In this document: positions 33,894-47,100 of the stretch, piece after piece
How positions within the stretch are numbered: position 1 is the stretch's first letter
Layout: each line of letters opens with the position of its first letter
Assembly: GCA_001600095.1 (NCBI GenBank)
Contig: BCIX01000001.1
Location: 4,055,198 to 4,119,197 of the forward strand
Direction: 5' to 3'
Length of the DNA: 64,000 nt
Source of the DNA: Bullera alba
Taxonomy: Eukaryota > Basidiomycota > Tremellomycetes > Tremellales > Bulleraceae
Program-made: the position numbers and the translations under genes
Notes under the pieces: generated by a model
What the model saw: only the letters and a program-made list of their open reading frames with translations
The model's database searches: none
Told to the model about the DNA's origin: nothing

Positions 33894-35942
33894 CTAATTC
33901 TCCTCATCGTCCTCATCGTCCTCGTCGTCCTCATCGTCTTCTTCTTCCTCTTCGTCCTCCTCACTTAAGGCTTCCAGGTCAGAGTAGGCAATTCCAATAC
34001 CCTCTTCCATTGCGAGAACTGATTCATCATCCTGCTCGCTTAGATCGTCTTCCGAGTCGAGATCGAAGAGCGGGGAGTGGTCATCGCTGTCGTAGTAGTC
34101 TGAATTCTCCATGTCTTCCTCCCGGTTCACAGGACGGAGCTGATCGATCTGGCCTATTCGTTCTAAATGACCGGCCATGGCATCCACCACCGACCAGACG
34201 GAGGCAGGCAAGGGGAGGTTCCTCCCTCCTTCTAGAAACTCGTAAGGTATGTCGGCCAACCCGCAAATGTCGACGAGCAGGTCGAGAGACATTGGTTGTC
34301 CGCACCAAAAGGCCGCGTGAGACCATTTCCGCTTGGTTCCCACACACAGCTCCCGATCATCGATGTACGACGACCTTGAGAGTATGCGGATATGGACGAC
34401 CTCACGATGTCTGAGCTCCGGTCTGCTGAAAGTTCGAACGATGGCTCCCCTCCATCCGAGTCTCTCCCAGTCTACAGTCGGTACAGTCGGTTTCACCCAG
34501 CCCCATGGCTCATACACTTCAGGTGTGCCATCGAGGACACTGTGGCGTTGGAGTGTTCCGGACGGGGGAAAATACCGGCTGCGGCCGTATTTGTGTCCAA
34601 AGTGAATCTCCGCCAGATCCGGGGCATCTTGCAAACTGCGAACGAAGCTGGTCCGGATCTGCGACTCGATGTCTTTGGGGACGACGGATGTGCCCTGTTC
34701 CACGCCCGCCATTGCATAATCGAAGGCAGACGGCCGAGGCCACTGCAGAACGACGTACTTCTTGATTTTGGCCATTTTTGGAAGGCTGGGCAGCATCTGC
34801 GCCGGCTAGTCAACATGCGCAAGCGATCAAGGCGGGCGCTCCTAGGCGATCACTCACGGGTAACACGCATTCGCTAATCTCGCCTTTGTCACGTCGTGTC
34901 TCAACGAGTGTCGTCAGTTGAGGTTGTGTACTGCCATCGAAGAGTTGGCGAGCTGAAGTCCGATTTCCACTGAAGCAACTGACCGCCTCCAGTCCAGGAT
35001 GCGTCCTGATCGCGACCATTGCGGGATCGTCGGCCTCGGGCTGCCAACGGCCTCTCAATGCGAGATGTTTCAAGTTTGGAGCCTTGGCCAAAATGCCAGC
35101 GAGCGCATTTGCAGAACTCCAGTCAATGCTCCCGATGGAGAGATGGACCAATATTGGGAGGTCGGGAATATCGGCAATAGTGTCCTCGTCGACCTCAGGC
35201 TTTCTGCGGTAACTCGTCCAAGGCATTATCTCGACCGACTCGATTGCTGGCATCTCCTGTAGTAAGTAGCCGATGTACTGAAAGCTCGCGAGTTCCGCAG
35301 TTGTGAATCGGAAGTCTCGCAATCTCTTGAATTGTAGTCCAATATCGATGAGATGAAAGAGGAATTCGCACCTGGGAACTTCCTTGTCGGGCGTGATGTC
35401 GTTCGCGGCAGTGCTCAATCTAATATCGTGGGGATGTATGTTTACCTCGATATTGACCGTGAGAGAGATGAGGTTTGAGCACACCTGCTCAACGATCTCG
35501 ACTTGTTGCATCTCGTTGCATCTCGTTCAGGTTGAACGGAGTGACAACCAATTCGTTGCAATAACCAACTCGACGAGGATCGGATTTGAAACCTTGGAGA
35601 ATCCTCTTTTCTATGGTGGCCTGCTTCTGAGCTCGGGCGAGCTTGACGTGACTGCCCGTATTGACTGTTCCAAAGACGATTTCAGCAATTTAACGAGGCC
35701 AAAAGCCGGGAACCTGTCGCAACGATCATAGATCGTCACTCACAATATGTGTCATGTTGCAAGCTGATACGCTCCCATATCCGCATTTCTCCAGCATCCC
35801 GTAGCGACTTGCATGTCGTAGCAAGTGCCTGCGCCGAGGGCTGGTCGATGTAGGATGCGATCTGGCGAAGAATTTCGTGTGGGATCGATCCGAGGACCTG
35901 AGGGTCCGCCCTGGGCCTGAGAAGCCCTGCTTCGACCGCCAT
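33894..35942 (-). pseudogene. F-box/LRR-like paralogue E, broken by a 10-bp tandem duplication
   Basis: Exons 35942-35744, 35664-34858, 34796-33894. F-box VLGSIPHEILRQIASYIDQP, ALATTCKSLRDAGEMRIWER. All else is intact: LPILVHLSIGSIDW, LAKAPNLKHLALRGRW, QPQLTTLVETR, KIKKYVVLQWPRPS, APDLAEIHFGHKYG, RGAIVRTFSRPEL, IPYEFLEGGRNLPLPA. The tail is long and acidic, ending in a run of Glu/Asp, with ENSDYYD at its start. The only lesion seen is an exact direct duplication of gttgcatctc at 35505-35514 and 35515-35524 within exon 2. Counting without the extra 10 bp, the exon phases agree with the other paralogues. With it, translation stops a few codons later. Very recent inactivation, or a strain polymorphism. 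Confidence 0.8.
35505..35524. repeat. 10-bp exact tandem duplication in F-box paralogue E
   Basis: gttgcatctc twice in direct succession. It shifts the - strand frame by one and truncates paralogue E. Confidence 0.9.
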
Positions 35943-36296
35943 GCTTTCACTGGCCGTTTACCAAAGCTTTGTTGTTCTCTGACTCAGCATAAGTTGTAGA
36001 GTGGATTGTTGATGAGGATGCTAGTGGAGCTGCAAGCGCCCAAGGGGCCAAAGATGTAGGCTCAACAAACCCTCTTCGGCCCGCTGAGAGATTGATTCGG
36101 ACACGACTCTCCTCCGAGCTCATTTGAGTGTGCACGCGCGAAGGATTTTGATACCAGCGCGCGGCATTAATGGGACCCTTCATGCACTGTGCGCTGTGAC
36201 CACGTCGAGTTCCAGGCTGATTAGATGCATACAGCGACAAGATTTCCGACGTCCATCCCAGTGCATTTATACATCCTCGGAGCTACTCATTCGCCA

Positions 36297-38380
36297 TTAC
36301 CAGCCGCCGTCATCCTCGTAGCCGTCCTCGTATTGCTCATATTCCTCATCGTATTCCTGGGTAGAGTCGTAATCCTGGGGATGTTGGTGCGGTCCGAGCG
36401 CATTTCCATCAAGGTCCATGACATACCCCGGATCCTCAGATTGGCTCTCGTCGGAGTGTGACAGATACTCGAAGTCCTCGGGCTCGAATTCTTCTTCCTC
36501 CCAGTCTGGATTGTTCAAATCTTCTTCTAGCGTTGACGCCCAGCTCTCTGTGTCCAGCGCCATTAACTGTAGCATGGGGTCTTGCTGGTTGTGAAAGGCG
36601 TCTAGAGCTTCCCAGGCGTTGTCGGGCAAGTCCAGATTCCTCCCTCCCTCCAGAAAGTGGTACGGTATGTCGGCTAGCGAACAAACATCTGCGAGTTGAT
36701 CTAGGTCGAAGGGCTGCCCGCAATAGAACGCCAAGTGTGTCCATCTCCTCATCGTACCAATGTACACCACCTCGCATTGGATCGTAGACGACCGCGAGAG
36801 TACGCGTATGTGGACCAGCTCTCGCTGCCTCTGCGCCGGTCTAGAGAAAGTTCGAATAATGGCTCCTCTCCATCCCACTCTCTCCCAATCCCGAGGCGGC
36901 ACGGTAGGTTTGAACCAGCCCCATGGCTCGTACGCATCTCCCGGTCCATCAAGAACACTGGGACGCCGCAATTTGTAGTGCGACGGGAAGTGATCGTCAG
37001 AATATTTGTGCCCGAAGTGGATTTCCGTCAAGTCAGGAGCGTTCTTCAAAGTGTAGGCGAGCCCCCGGGGTGTCTGCGCCGGCATCCTCGGATTGTCGTC
37101 GGGGTCAAAGTCATCGAAATACGGATAGGGCTCTACGACGGCGCGTGCATAGTCGGATGGGGATGGTCGAGGCCACAGCAAGACGACGTACTTCTGCACC
37201 TTTTCGATTTTCGGTATAACGGGTAACATCTATGCGAGAGGAGGTACGGAGTCAGCAAACATAAAGCAAACATAACGGGTGCAGTCCTCTCTACTCACCG
37301 TCAATCCACATTCCCAGTCCTCGCCTCCGTCTGCTCGTGTCTCGACAAGTGTTGTCAAATGCTGACGAGTACTGCCGTTAAAGAGCTGCCGAGCAGGCTC
37401 TCGGCCGGGAGCAAACCAACTGACGACCTCGAGGCCTCGATGCTGTCTGATGGCGTCCAGTGTGGTGTCTGACGGTTTCGGAAACCAGGTACCCGCCAGA
37501 GCGAGATGCTTCAACCTGGGCGCGTTGAGTACAATACGCCTCAGCATACCCGCAAAACCCCTTGTCATGCTCTCCACAGACAGGTGCACCAATTCTGGGA
37601 AATGAGGGACCTCTGCCATGTCTGCGGGTAACAATCGGTCCGTCATGGGCGGATCTGGGTTCCAACTTTCCCGGGGCAATATCTCGAGGGACTTGAGCAA
37701 CGGCATCTTCCTCCAGAGTTGGTTGACTTGTCCTAGACCCGTGCATAGCTCATCCATGGCAAGACGGAAGTCTCTTAACCTCTCAAAGCGCATACCCTTT
37801 TCAAGTATTGCGAAAAGAAAGACATTCTTTGGCGCCCGTGATGTCTCTGTGAGCTGTCCTGTCCCGGAGCCCAGCTCCGGTAAAGGGCCCGTCGTGTCAC
37901 TTGAAGTGAAACGCGTATCATCGATAGCGAGAGTGATGAGGTAGGTATGCGTCATGTCGAGGATCTCCACCTGTTGTGTCTGGGCTTTGCGATATGGCTC
38001 AATGACCAGCTCGTCACAATAACTCGCCCTAAGAGGATGGGACTGTAGCGCCTGCAGGATCCTAGCCTCTCTGCTTTCCAGCAGAAGTCGGTGACGCTCG
38101 CCTTCTACCATAAAACATCCGTCAGATCTGCACAGGTCATATACCTTGCGAATACCAAGATCGTAACGCAGAACTCACCAGGCGCGAAGTGAAGCAATCG
38201 GATTCGCTCCCATATTCTCATCTCCCCAGCCTCCCTCAGCGACTTGCAAGTCGTAGCCAATGCCTGCGCTGAACGTTTGTCGATGAGAGATGCGATTTGT
38301 CGCAGTATATCCTGTGGTATCGACTGCAGCAGGCGAGGCTCGCGTTCTGTTCGGGTTTCGCTCATGGATGCCTTCAACAT
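36297..38380 (-). CDS. F-box/LRR-like paralogue F, intact
   Basis: Exons 38380-38179, 38104-37299, 37229-36297, giving 646 residues. F-box at ~15-60: RLLQSIPQDILRQIASLIDK, ALATTCKSLREAGEMRIWER. LRR-like middle: RLRDFRLAMDEL, FPELVHLSVESM, LNAPRLKHLALAGTW, RQHLTTLVETRADGG. C-terminal domain: KVQKYVVLLWPRPS, APDLTEIHFGHKYSD, RGAIIRTFSRPAQ, IPYHFLEGGRNLDLPD. Acidic/Tyr-rich tail (NPDWEEEEFEPEDFEYL, then EYDEEYEQYEDGYEDDGGW). Both introns are canonical; the second contains a stop, so retention would truncate. A second in-frame ATG 15 nt inside the first is equally possible as start. With paralogue B this is the best functional candidate in the array. Confidence 0.82.
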
Positions 38381-38846
38381 GATTGTAGAACCTGAGACAG
38401 GAGGCCGAGGAACTTGAAGCTTGAAGCTTATACGACTCGTGCAGCTGCAGCAAAGTGACAGCCTGCGGTCACTCAGTACTCAGAGCCCGCCTGCAAGACC
38501 GTGTACGAGTAATGTGCAGCCGCTGACCTGACTGAGCTATATATGGAGTATGGTCGTCAGGTTGTCGAGGGTTGTCGTCAGGCGGGACTCGCGGCAAGTG
38601 AGTGGAGATTGTAAATTACAACTCGCCACGTGGCAGACGTCACGGCCCGTCTTTGCAGGGGTCAGCTACTAATGTGTTCTCATCGCTCGCTCACTCATGG
38701 ATGAGCTGTGGGCCCAGCTCAGGCAGTCGACTGGGACAAGCACTCGTGGCATACATAGCATGACAGGTGGCTCGAAATAGACATCAGATGTGGGCGATAC
38801 AAACTATGAATAGCGTATTGCAATCCGATCTGGATATCAGACCGCC
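38381..38846. other. Spacer between F-box paralogues F and G
   Basis: 465 bp, no gene recognised. Confidence 0.5.
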
Positions 38847-40784
38847 TCAATCATCGTACGCGACGAAGCCTTTCTTGGGTCCGTACCTCTTTGCCTTCCA
38901 CTCCTGATACTCCGAATCATATGTGCCGTTCATATACGCATCTTCGTAGTCGGTCTCCACAGACGCACGCTCATAGGAGTCGTCACAATCACAGTCAGAA
39001 TCACAGCCACAGTCCTTAGGTTGGGGCTCGGTCCATATGTGTGGTGTACGACCATAGTCCTCCCAATCTGAATTGTCCGATAAATCGTCCCCATTCGGAA
39101 CGCGGCGCCGATAATCCATTTCACCCGCATAGGGTGGCTGTCTCAGTCCAACGATGTATCGGTCCATCAACTCCCAAGCTTGACGGGGCAGCACCTGATT
39201 TCTTGACCCTTCCAGAAACCCCAAAGGTATTTCGGCCAGATCGTAGACTTCGGCGAGTACATTGATCGGAATGGAGTATCCGCGGTAGCTGACCAGATCG
39301 GACCATCTCCTAGCAGTACACACGTATGATGTATTATGACTGGCGCCCGCCGCTCGGGATAGTAGGCGGTTATGGACGAGCTCTGGCTGCGCCTTGGATG
39401 CCGGAAGAAAGTCCGTATTGACAAACGTTCGGACGATGGCACCCCTCCATCCGAGTCGCTCCCAGTCTTGAGGACACACTGTTGGTTTGAGCCAGCCCCA
39501 GGTTTCGTAGGTCTCTCTGCCTCCGTCGAGATGTGTGTGACGTCGGAGATCTCGGGATGGCGGGAAGCATCGTCCCGCGCATTTGTGCCCAAAGTGGATC
39601 TCAGTCAAATTCGGGGCGTTCTTGAGGCTGCCAAGGAAATGTTTGGTCGCGTCTGTAGAGACTGTGATGATGCCATCGTCGTCCGTGTCTACTTCTGAGT
39701 ATGGGCGTACACCGGTCGTAGCGTAATGGGCTACAGAGGGTCGCAGTGTTTGTAAAATGACATATTTTTGCAAGTTGGCGGCTTTCGGGATCCTAAGCAC
39801 TGACTTTTGGGCCTCGATGCTCCCTGATCACGCCATACACTGGATCATCGGCTGAAGGTGTCCATTCGCCGTCTAAAGCGAGATGCTTTAAGTTTGGTGC
39901 GTTGGGTAGTATAGCGATGATGGCATTAACCAGAGGGCGATGCATGACTTCGATTGACAAGTGGAGCAATACTGGAAGTGTTGGCATTCCAACCAGGTCT
40001 ACGAGCGACACATTCGGCATCTTCCGCTGTGTTATCCAAGTCTGCAGTTCGAGAGACCTGAGTACCGGCATAAGCTTGAGAAGCTCGACAACCAGTCTGA
40101 AGTCATCGTCTTGGCCAATGGCGATCCTGAGATCGCGCAATCTGTCGAAGATTTTGACCTTTTCAGTCCATTTGGAGAGGAAGTCGAATATCGGTGGATA
40201 TTGTGACTTCACAGCTGTGGGCCGTGCCCCGACACCAATCTTGGTAATCGGTTGCCTTGAACCCGAATAAGACGCTAGGTCTAATGGTCTAAGAGGCTCC
40301 TTGACCGTGAGGGTGATGAGAACGTGCTGTAGCTTGTCCAAAATTTCGAATTGCTGATTTTGGTAGACGTTGAATGGGACCACCATCAACTCGTTCACGA
40401 AGCCCAGTCGACGAGGATATGATCGGAAAGCCTGGAGTACCCTGTCTTCACTGATCTTCTGTTTGACGGGGGACATCTGTCCGCGGGTGCTTCCGTAGCC
40501 GGCTGACGCGCAACGTGAGCAACGATCCCGGTTTTCAAGCACCATATCTGACACGGCGCGGGCTTGTCACTCACAATCATGCTCGTGATGTAGCTCTAAC
40601 GCTCCCAGATCCTCATTTCTCCAGCATCTCTCAGCGACTTGCATGTGATGGCCAAGGCTTCTGCCGTAGGTCTGTCGATCATCGAAGCGATCTGCTGAAG
40701 CACCTCGTGCGGTATCGAGGGTAAGACCTGGGGTCCATGTCTGATCTTCGCCCAAGTCTTCGCCTGAGCAGTGCGGGCGGACAT
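38847..40784 (-). pseudogene. F-box/LRR-like paralogue G, one-base loss in exon 1 and internal deletion
   Basis: The F-box is intact (VLPSIPHEVLQQIASMIDRP, ITCKSLRDAGEMRIWER), but the zero frame then stops at 40598-40596. The -1 frame continues as the expected LELHHEHD up to the phase-1 donor at 40574, so one base is missing near 40600. Exon 2 (from 40547) is open: LPVLLHLSIEVMHRPL, LPNAPNLKHLALDGEW. Near 39800-39815 the text jumps from IREHRGPK to LRIPKAANLQKYVILQ, omitting about 50 codons (the NLTTLVE block) and most of intron 2, with a frame change. Exon 3 (39800-38847) is open: APNLTEIHFGHKC, RGAIVRTFVNTD, IPLGFLEGSRNQVLP, tail DNSDWEDYG. Pseudogene. Confidence 0.8.
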
Positions 40785-41125
40785 CCTGGCGACGGTCTGG
40801 GAAACAGTTCACAAGAATCACAAATGATTGATGAATTGAGTGGGTAGGATCGCTGGTTCGAGTATAGTGGCAGATAGTGCTGGCTGAGGTCAAAGGTCAA
40901 ATGTTGAGCGCCGAAAACACGACCGATCAACGCGCCAGTCTATCGAATATCGACGACGTGACGGCGCGCGGCGACGCGACGCGACGCGATTTTATCGGTC
41001 GCTCGTTTGCGACTTGCATCAATGTCCCGACCATCCTGTTCGTGTCTGCATCAGTGGATCCATGCAATGCTATTGAACGCCGTCGTGTGATTCTACTCAT
41101 ATCGATCTGCTCATCTGTTCAGCTA
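40785..41125. other. Spacer between F-box array and NUP192
   Basis: 340 bp, no gene recognised. 40963-40990 is a CG-rich gcgacgcgac repeat. Confidence 0.5.
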
Positions 41126-44100
41126 CTATATATCCTGATCCTGGTCCATGCCAGCCTGTCCTCCTTGGGGCCCTTGCCCTGATAGTCCCGCCGTCAACTC
41201 CCTTAGCCGTCGCACCAGCATACCGAAGTACGCGTCATTCTTCCCTCCGTGCCTCTTCAATTCCGAGGGCTAAGTGTACAATCAACATCTGTCCATTCAT
41301 CCCTACCAAAGTCAACGGTTGACTTACAGTGTTGCTCTCCGCCACTCTCTCCAGTACACCCCGCAGATCGGCAGAGACCCGCTCCAAAGCGCGCATAGCG
41401 CCGACACCAGATCTTGAAGCCTCAAATTGTGAACCAGATGCGAGCGAGAGGGAGAGATTGTTGGGTCGTACGGCATCACCGTTGCGTGCGTCGTTGGCGT
41501 AGAAGAGCAGATGACGCCAAAGCTACAACGTGATAGATGTATCAGCGGGTGTCTGTATATCTGTCAAATCGAGCGACTCACCAATAACAGGAGCGACTCT
41601 GACATGTCTGAGAGGAGATTTCAGTTAGAGATTGCTAATCAAGACTCCACTAGACTCACTGTGTATACCTTGGCTTCTAACGCTGTACAGCGTCCTGACT
41701 GATTCTGCAGTCGGATACACCTCGTCCAACAGATCAGAGTGGTGAAGTCGCTGCGAAAATCATTTCAGCCACCGTACGCCAACGGTCTGATCATATCTGC
41801 TCACCTTGATTCGGTCTTCAGTCAGATCACCCCCATCCGCAACATCGTCCATCAAGGTCTCGAACTCAGAGTTGAGCTCTTGTGCCCTCTCCGTCAGATC
41901 ACCAACAAAGTCCACAGCGAGCTGCAGGGACGGCGCGGTAGCTAAAATTGGATCAGCCATCTACCCGAACGACGTGTGAAGTAGCCTAGTTGTACGCACC
42001 GACGTATTTGGCTCCTCCATTTGACCTATGGGATCCATTGACGAACACGGGATATCCAGAGCCAGACTTGAGACCTGCCGTAGCTGCACAGAGGTACCCG
42101 AGGATGACCTGATTCAGGCCAAGAACGGATTTGTCCACTATTGTTGCAAGATCAGATGGGTAAAGTGCCGAGCCCAACAGAGAACTTACGGATAACAGCC
42201 TCGTTCTGATCCAAGCTATCCGCCCAAGATGGGTCGAAGAACTTTGCAGCAATGGACAGCACGGAGAGATGGAAGGCGCCAAAGCCAGTAGTCGATTTCT
42301 GAGACAGCCAATCAGCTCGATCTCAACTACCTGAAAGTGTCGGCCAACTCACCTGATCGTCCTCTGGGACTTTGTGCACCACGAGGGCCAGGATCCCTAT
42401 CAACAGCTTGATCTCCTCCACCGCCCACGTTGTGACGGTTTGAGTTTGCTGTACTTCTCTCAGGAACAACAGGATGGAATCTCGATGAGCGTTCAAGAAC
42501 GAGATTGCGTGACCGGATCCCGTTCTTCCGCTCTTGTGCAGACTCGTCAAGATCCGAACTAACAGTTGCAGGCTGTAGATCAGGACGCGGTGTTGTCGCT
42601 GCAGGCACTCGAATACCTGAGTGGTGTTGTTGTCCAATTGGTCGATCGAGGATATGACCGATAGTGGCTGGACCGAGGAGATGAACCCGCACATGGACAG
42701 AATTTCGAATATCCCAGCGTCTAGCAGATCTTCTGCGCCTTTTCGCGTGGTAGCCACCGTGAGCAGGAAAGCAATTTTGGCTTCGAAGACCCAGAACGCA
42801 TGGAGATTTTCTACGATGAGATTAGCGACCGAGAGAGAGACACTCTTGTAGCTACTCACCTGACTCTGGCATGAGGCATTCTTGGAGAGCTATCTCCCTA
42901 TCCTTGATGCTTCGGACCAACACTGGCAGATAACCATTCTTCAACAAAGGACTGAGCACGTTTCTGTCCTTGTCTGAGACGCACACCGAGATGATGGCGC
43001 TTAGCAGAGTGTAGCACTCTGTCTTCCAGATATCCCGAAGGTCCATGACATCGCGGCAGAGCATGGGGATAAACCTCTCCTTGCGATTCGACAAGGTCGT
43101 CATCGTTGCTTTCTGAAGTGCGCTGTCCGGTCGTTCTTGGCCTTGTCGGACGGTGGAGGCGACAACGGAGCCGTTCTCGTCGGGAACACCGCCAGTTGTC
43201 GACAGTAGCGACAAGTACTGGGTGATACAGGCGTATAGATTTCCGCGAGAATTCTCCGTCGTACCTGGTCGGGTGATCGCATCGATGATCTTCATCAAGA
43301 CGCTGTTGAGCCGATCGACGGGCAGATTGATGCCCTCGTACTCCGACAGAATCAGAGTGAGCGTGCTCATAGTGACCAAGGACGACTCGGCAAAGATATC
43401 CAGAACACCATGCGAGAGGGAACCGGAACCACCTCCTATCGTCCCGTTGATTCTGTCTAGCATCGAGTCCAGAAGGTCGAACAGAACAACATCTTGACGA
43501 TCTTCGGAAACGTGTCGGATGAACAGGCGGCCGAGAGCGACTTTGAGCAGCTCACTCCAGGCGTTCAGGAAGTTGCCCTTGGCAAAGTTGACTTCTGTAC
43601 GCCTGTTGAGCACACCAAGCTGCTTAACCAGGAATGCGATCTCGGCCGTGGCGTTGATAGCCGATTGTCCGGTGATGGCGCCCTTGCGTTCCGACTCTTT
43701 GCGTTGGTCGTGCAACGTCCGTTCCAAATCCTTGAGATTCCACCAATCCACATCTGCCTGAGGCTTGAAGGCGTCAAAGTTGAACGAGGCGAAGAATTCG
43801 ATGGTCTGCTCTGAGTCATTCTCCGTTCTCTCCAACCACGACAGGTCGACATTCGTGAGGAGATCCGTAATCAAAGGTGGTCGGTCGGCAGTACCGTCGA
43901 ACAGCGCGTTGGCGATACTCGAGGCGGACGACCCTCGGCCTTCGTGGGCATGTGTTTCCAGAGAGGCACACGAAACGATCCACCGTTGGAACTCGAGGTA
44001 CGCCAGAAACTTGTATGCCGTGGTGACAGTCTCATCGTGTCCAGCCACGACGCCAAGCTCTCCGACCGTAGTGTCATCTCCAGGCAAATCGACGCTTGGG

Positions 44101-47100
44101 CATTTGCGAGGCAGATTGGCCAGCTGCGACGCAGAGTAGCCCTGGACCGATGTCGCGTAGGTCATGGCAGACTGACCAGTGGTCGGGTGGGAGAAAAGTT
44201 GATGAATGAGTCTAGCGCTCTTGGCCGCTAAAACTGGATGCACCATGACAAACTCCTTATCCATCAATTGGCGAAGGATGACTCTAAGACACGCGCTCGA
44301 CTGTTGAAGCGTGACATCGTGTCCTTTAAACTCGAATCCGAGAAGGAAATGGGCGATGTTCGGACCCGCAGCCTCTGCACTGGTGCCGTCGATAAGGAGA
44401 TCGAGGATTGTCGATCTGATTACCAATGGCAGGGCCTCCAGATCGCTACTACGGATCTCGCCCTTCAGTACGTTGTTCTGAGCGCGTTCCAGCTCTTCGG
44501 GGGAGACATCCAGACCATCTTTATCCAGCTGATTGCAGAAGCCTTGAATGGTGAGAATAGAGTCGTCCGAAGCGGCCAGGAAACCTGCAAGACGATTGAC
44601 CGATCGAGAGTACTCGCCTCGGAAGCGGTCCGTCTGGTTGAACGCAGGGGAAGTGGCGAGAAGTACGATTATCCTGGTGCTGACGAGAGACGCGGGCAGG
44701 TTGTCGCTGTTGACCAAAAGACTGATCGTGTTGACATTGGATAACCGACCGAGAAGCCGCTGATCCAGGGACTGCAGATGATGGGGCAGTCTGAAAGGGT
44801 TGGTGGTATTCCGCGTGTGGTCGATCAACGCAAGCAAGAGTACATCCGAGAATGCCAATTGTACCTCGAGGACTCGATGGTATAGCCTCAGCGCTCGCAG
44901 GAGAATGTCGGTCGATTTTGGCTGTCGGTCCACTGTATCCGCCAAAGCTTGGAACACCTTTTCGTTGTTGAGAATCTCCAGGATGACAACAAATCCTGGC
45001 TCTTCGTACAACCCCGCAGCGATGGGTCCGACTGTGCTATTGCTGGTGGAAAGGAGTTTCTCGGTGATGTTGAAGCTGAAGAGAGCCTTCTCTAAGAATG
45101 CAAACACTTCGTCGTAGAACTCCAACTCCTCATGGGCTCTAGCGAACGCCCGGTTGTTTCCGCCCAACAGCATCGTCTCGATGATATACCTCGTAGCGCG
45201 ACGCAAGATGCCTGTGATCTGGGGTCGACCATCTGAAGGCAGAAGGACTGTCAGGAAACGGACATATGCCCTGGTGAGGGGATATGTATCTCTGTCCATG
45301 TCCTCCATTTGACGTACCCAGCCTTCAGACATTGGCAGTCGAGGCAGTTTCGAGTCGATGGCGGCCGTGCTCGAGAAGGTGATCCGGATGTACTGCTCGA
45401 CCGCCTTGGCAATGAGGTCGGCATCTCCTGCATCGCCGGTCCGAGTGCAGAACGCAGTGATGGCGTTGAGAACACTGGCCCGCATTTCCGACGGGACCTC
45501 GCAGTTAAGAAAGTCGAACATCAACTGCATGGGGTGTGGCTTGAGCTGGAGTAGTGAACTCTTGGCGACTGGCGACCACTTGACCACGGTTGAGAGAACG
45601 TTTGACCAACCAACGCCGAGAATCACGTCGTCCAATTGAAGCGGATCGGTGGAGACCTGCCGTGTTGTTTTGGACAATTGAACGGCATGCGGAAGAATAT
45701 CGTGAAAGTGCTTGTAGTATCGGAATAGCTCGGACCAGGACAATTTGGACGAGTCTCGGAACCTGGCGTACGCTTGACTGGCACACTGTGGTCCGACAGA
45801 GATAGCTTGTAGCATATCCCAAGCTATCTGAGATGGCCATCCACGGTAATCTAGCACCGTGCCGGCGAATGTCGAGTCGTTCCATAGGTCGATGGCACTG
45901 TCGGGCGGCAGCGATTTGTACAGCGTAGCCAATAGCGAGAGGAACGATGTAAAGTTCCGCTGGGGTTGAACGGGTACCTGTGCTCGCCGAGATGGGACGT
46001 CTTCTTCCCGCGACTTCAGCTTCCTCAGCCAATCCTTCTTTCCTATCAATTGGTAAGTGACTTCTTGCAATTGACCGAAAATCAAGTCGTCGTTGTAATC
46101 AGCGGTGACCGAGGCAAGAGTGACCAGAACGTCTATGGGGTCCTGCGTGTTGGGTTCCAGTCCTCTCTCCTGCCGTAGTATTGACAGCTGGTCTCTCAGG
46201 AACTGGAAGGCTTCGGCTTGAACGGCGGAGTCGATATGCGCGTCCGTGGCAGTAGGGTCGAGTCCGAGCTGATTGACGGCGGGAGCATCTCGTCCTGTGG
46301 CGGCACGAACGAAGAGCATCCAGGATAGCTTCGCGGCTTCTTTCAACTTGGGAGAAGACCAATTTTCCACCAGCTACATGTCGTGTCAGCGAAGAATCAT
46401 GTGGGTGAACTCCGCGGATAACGACTCACTACGAGATTCGAAGCAACCTTGAGGAACCTGACATCTTGGCACCATTCTTCCACGGCCTAGAGATTGGTTA
46501 GCGAAGAGCAGGAGGAAATCAATGCTGTTGACCTACATAGCTCCTCGGGTCATCGTCCGGTATTGACTTGAATGGGGGCGTCGCCGCGAGGAATACGCTG
46601 GTATACGATCAGTGAAGGCATTTCACAAAACGCGGATCCTACAGCTGAGACTCACCTGAAGACACCCATCACCAAACCATCGACTTTATCCGTCTTCTTC
46701 AACCACTTCAACAGCTTGACCACCTGTCCTCGTCCTATCACTCCGCCAAACGCCATGACCGAGAGTATCCTGATCAACCTGTTCTGACTCGCTCTCAAAG
46801 ATTCTATCCTGAACACCAAAAGATCATATTCCGGTCCGACTACTCTCTGCGTTCTGACCAGCTGATCCAGCCTCGACTGCAAGTCGTCTAGTTGATTCAG
46901 GATCAGGTCCACGAAGGTTCCCTCTCCATTCCCAACTTTGACCTTGCGTTCTAGCAGTCCTGCGATCTTATCCCTGATTGGATCAAAGACCGTTCCAACC
47001 AGCTGATCCCGACCTATTGCCATTGCTAGGACTTCGGTGAAAAAGTCGAGCATTTGGGCTTGCCATCCGTACAGCAGGTATGTCGAGATTTCGACAACGG

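Noticed and set aside
33845..34414. 189-codon Arg/Pro/Leu-rich frame on +
   Set aside because: Antisense of the Glu/Asp-rich tail of paralogue E.
22933..40784. F-box array as a CRISPR-like, prophage or transposon-derived region
   Set aside because: No transposase, terminal repeats, integrase or array of spaced repeats; the copies are ordinary intron-containing eukaryotic genes.
40850..40880. Possible tRNA B-box-like sequence (ggttcgag)
   Set aside because: Does not match GGTTCRANYCC, and no A box or acceptor stem could be paired; no tRNA gene was found elsewhere either.
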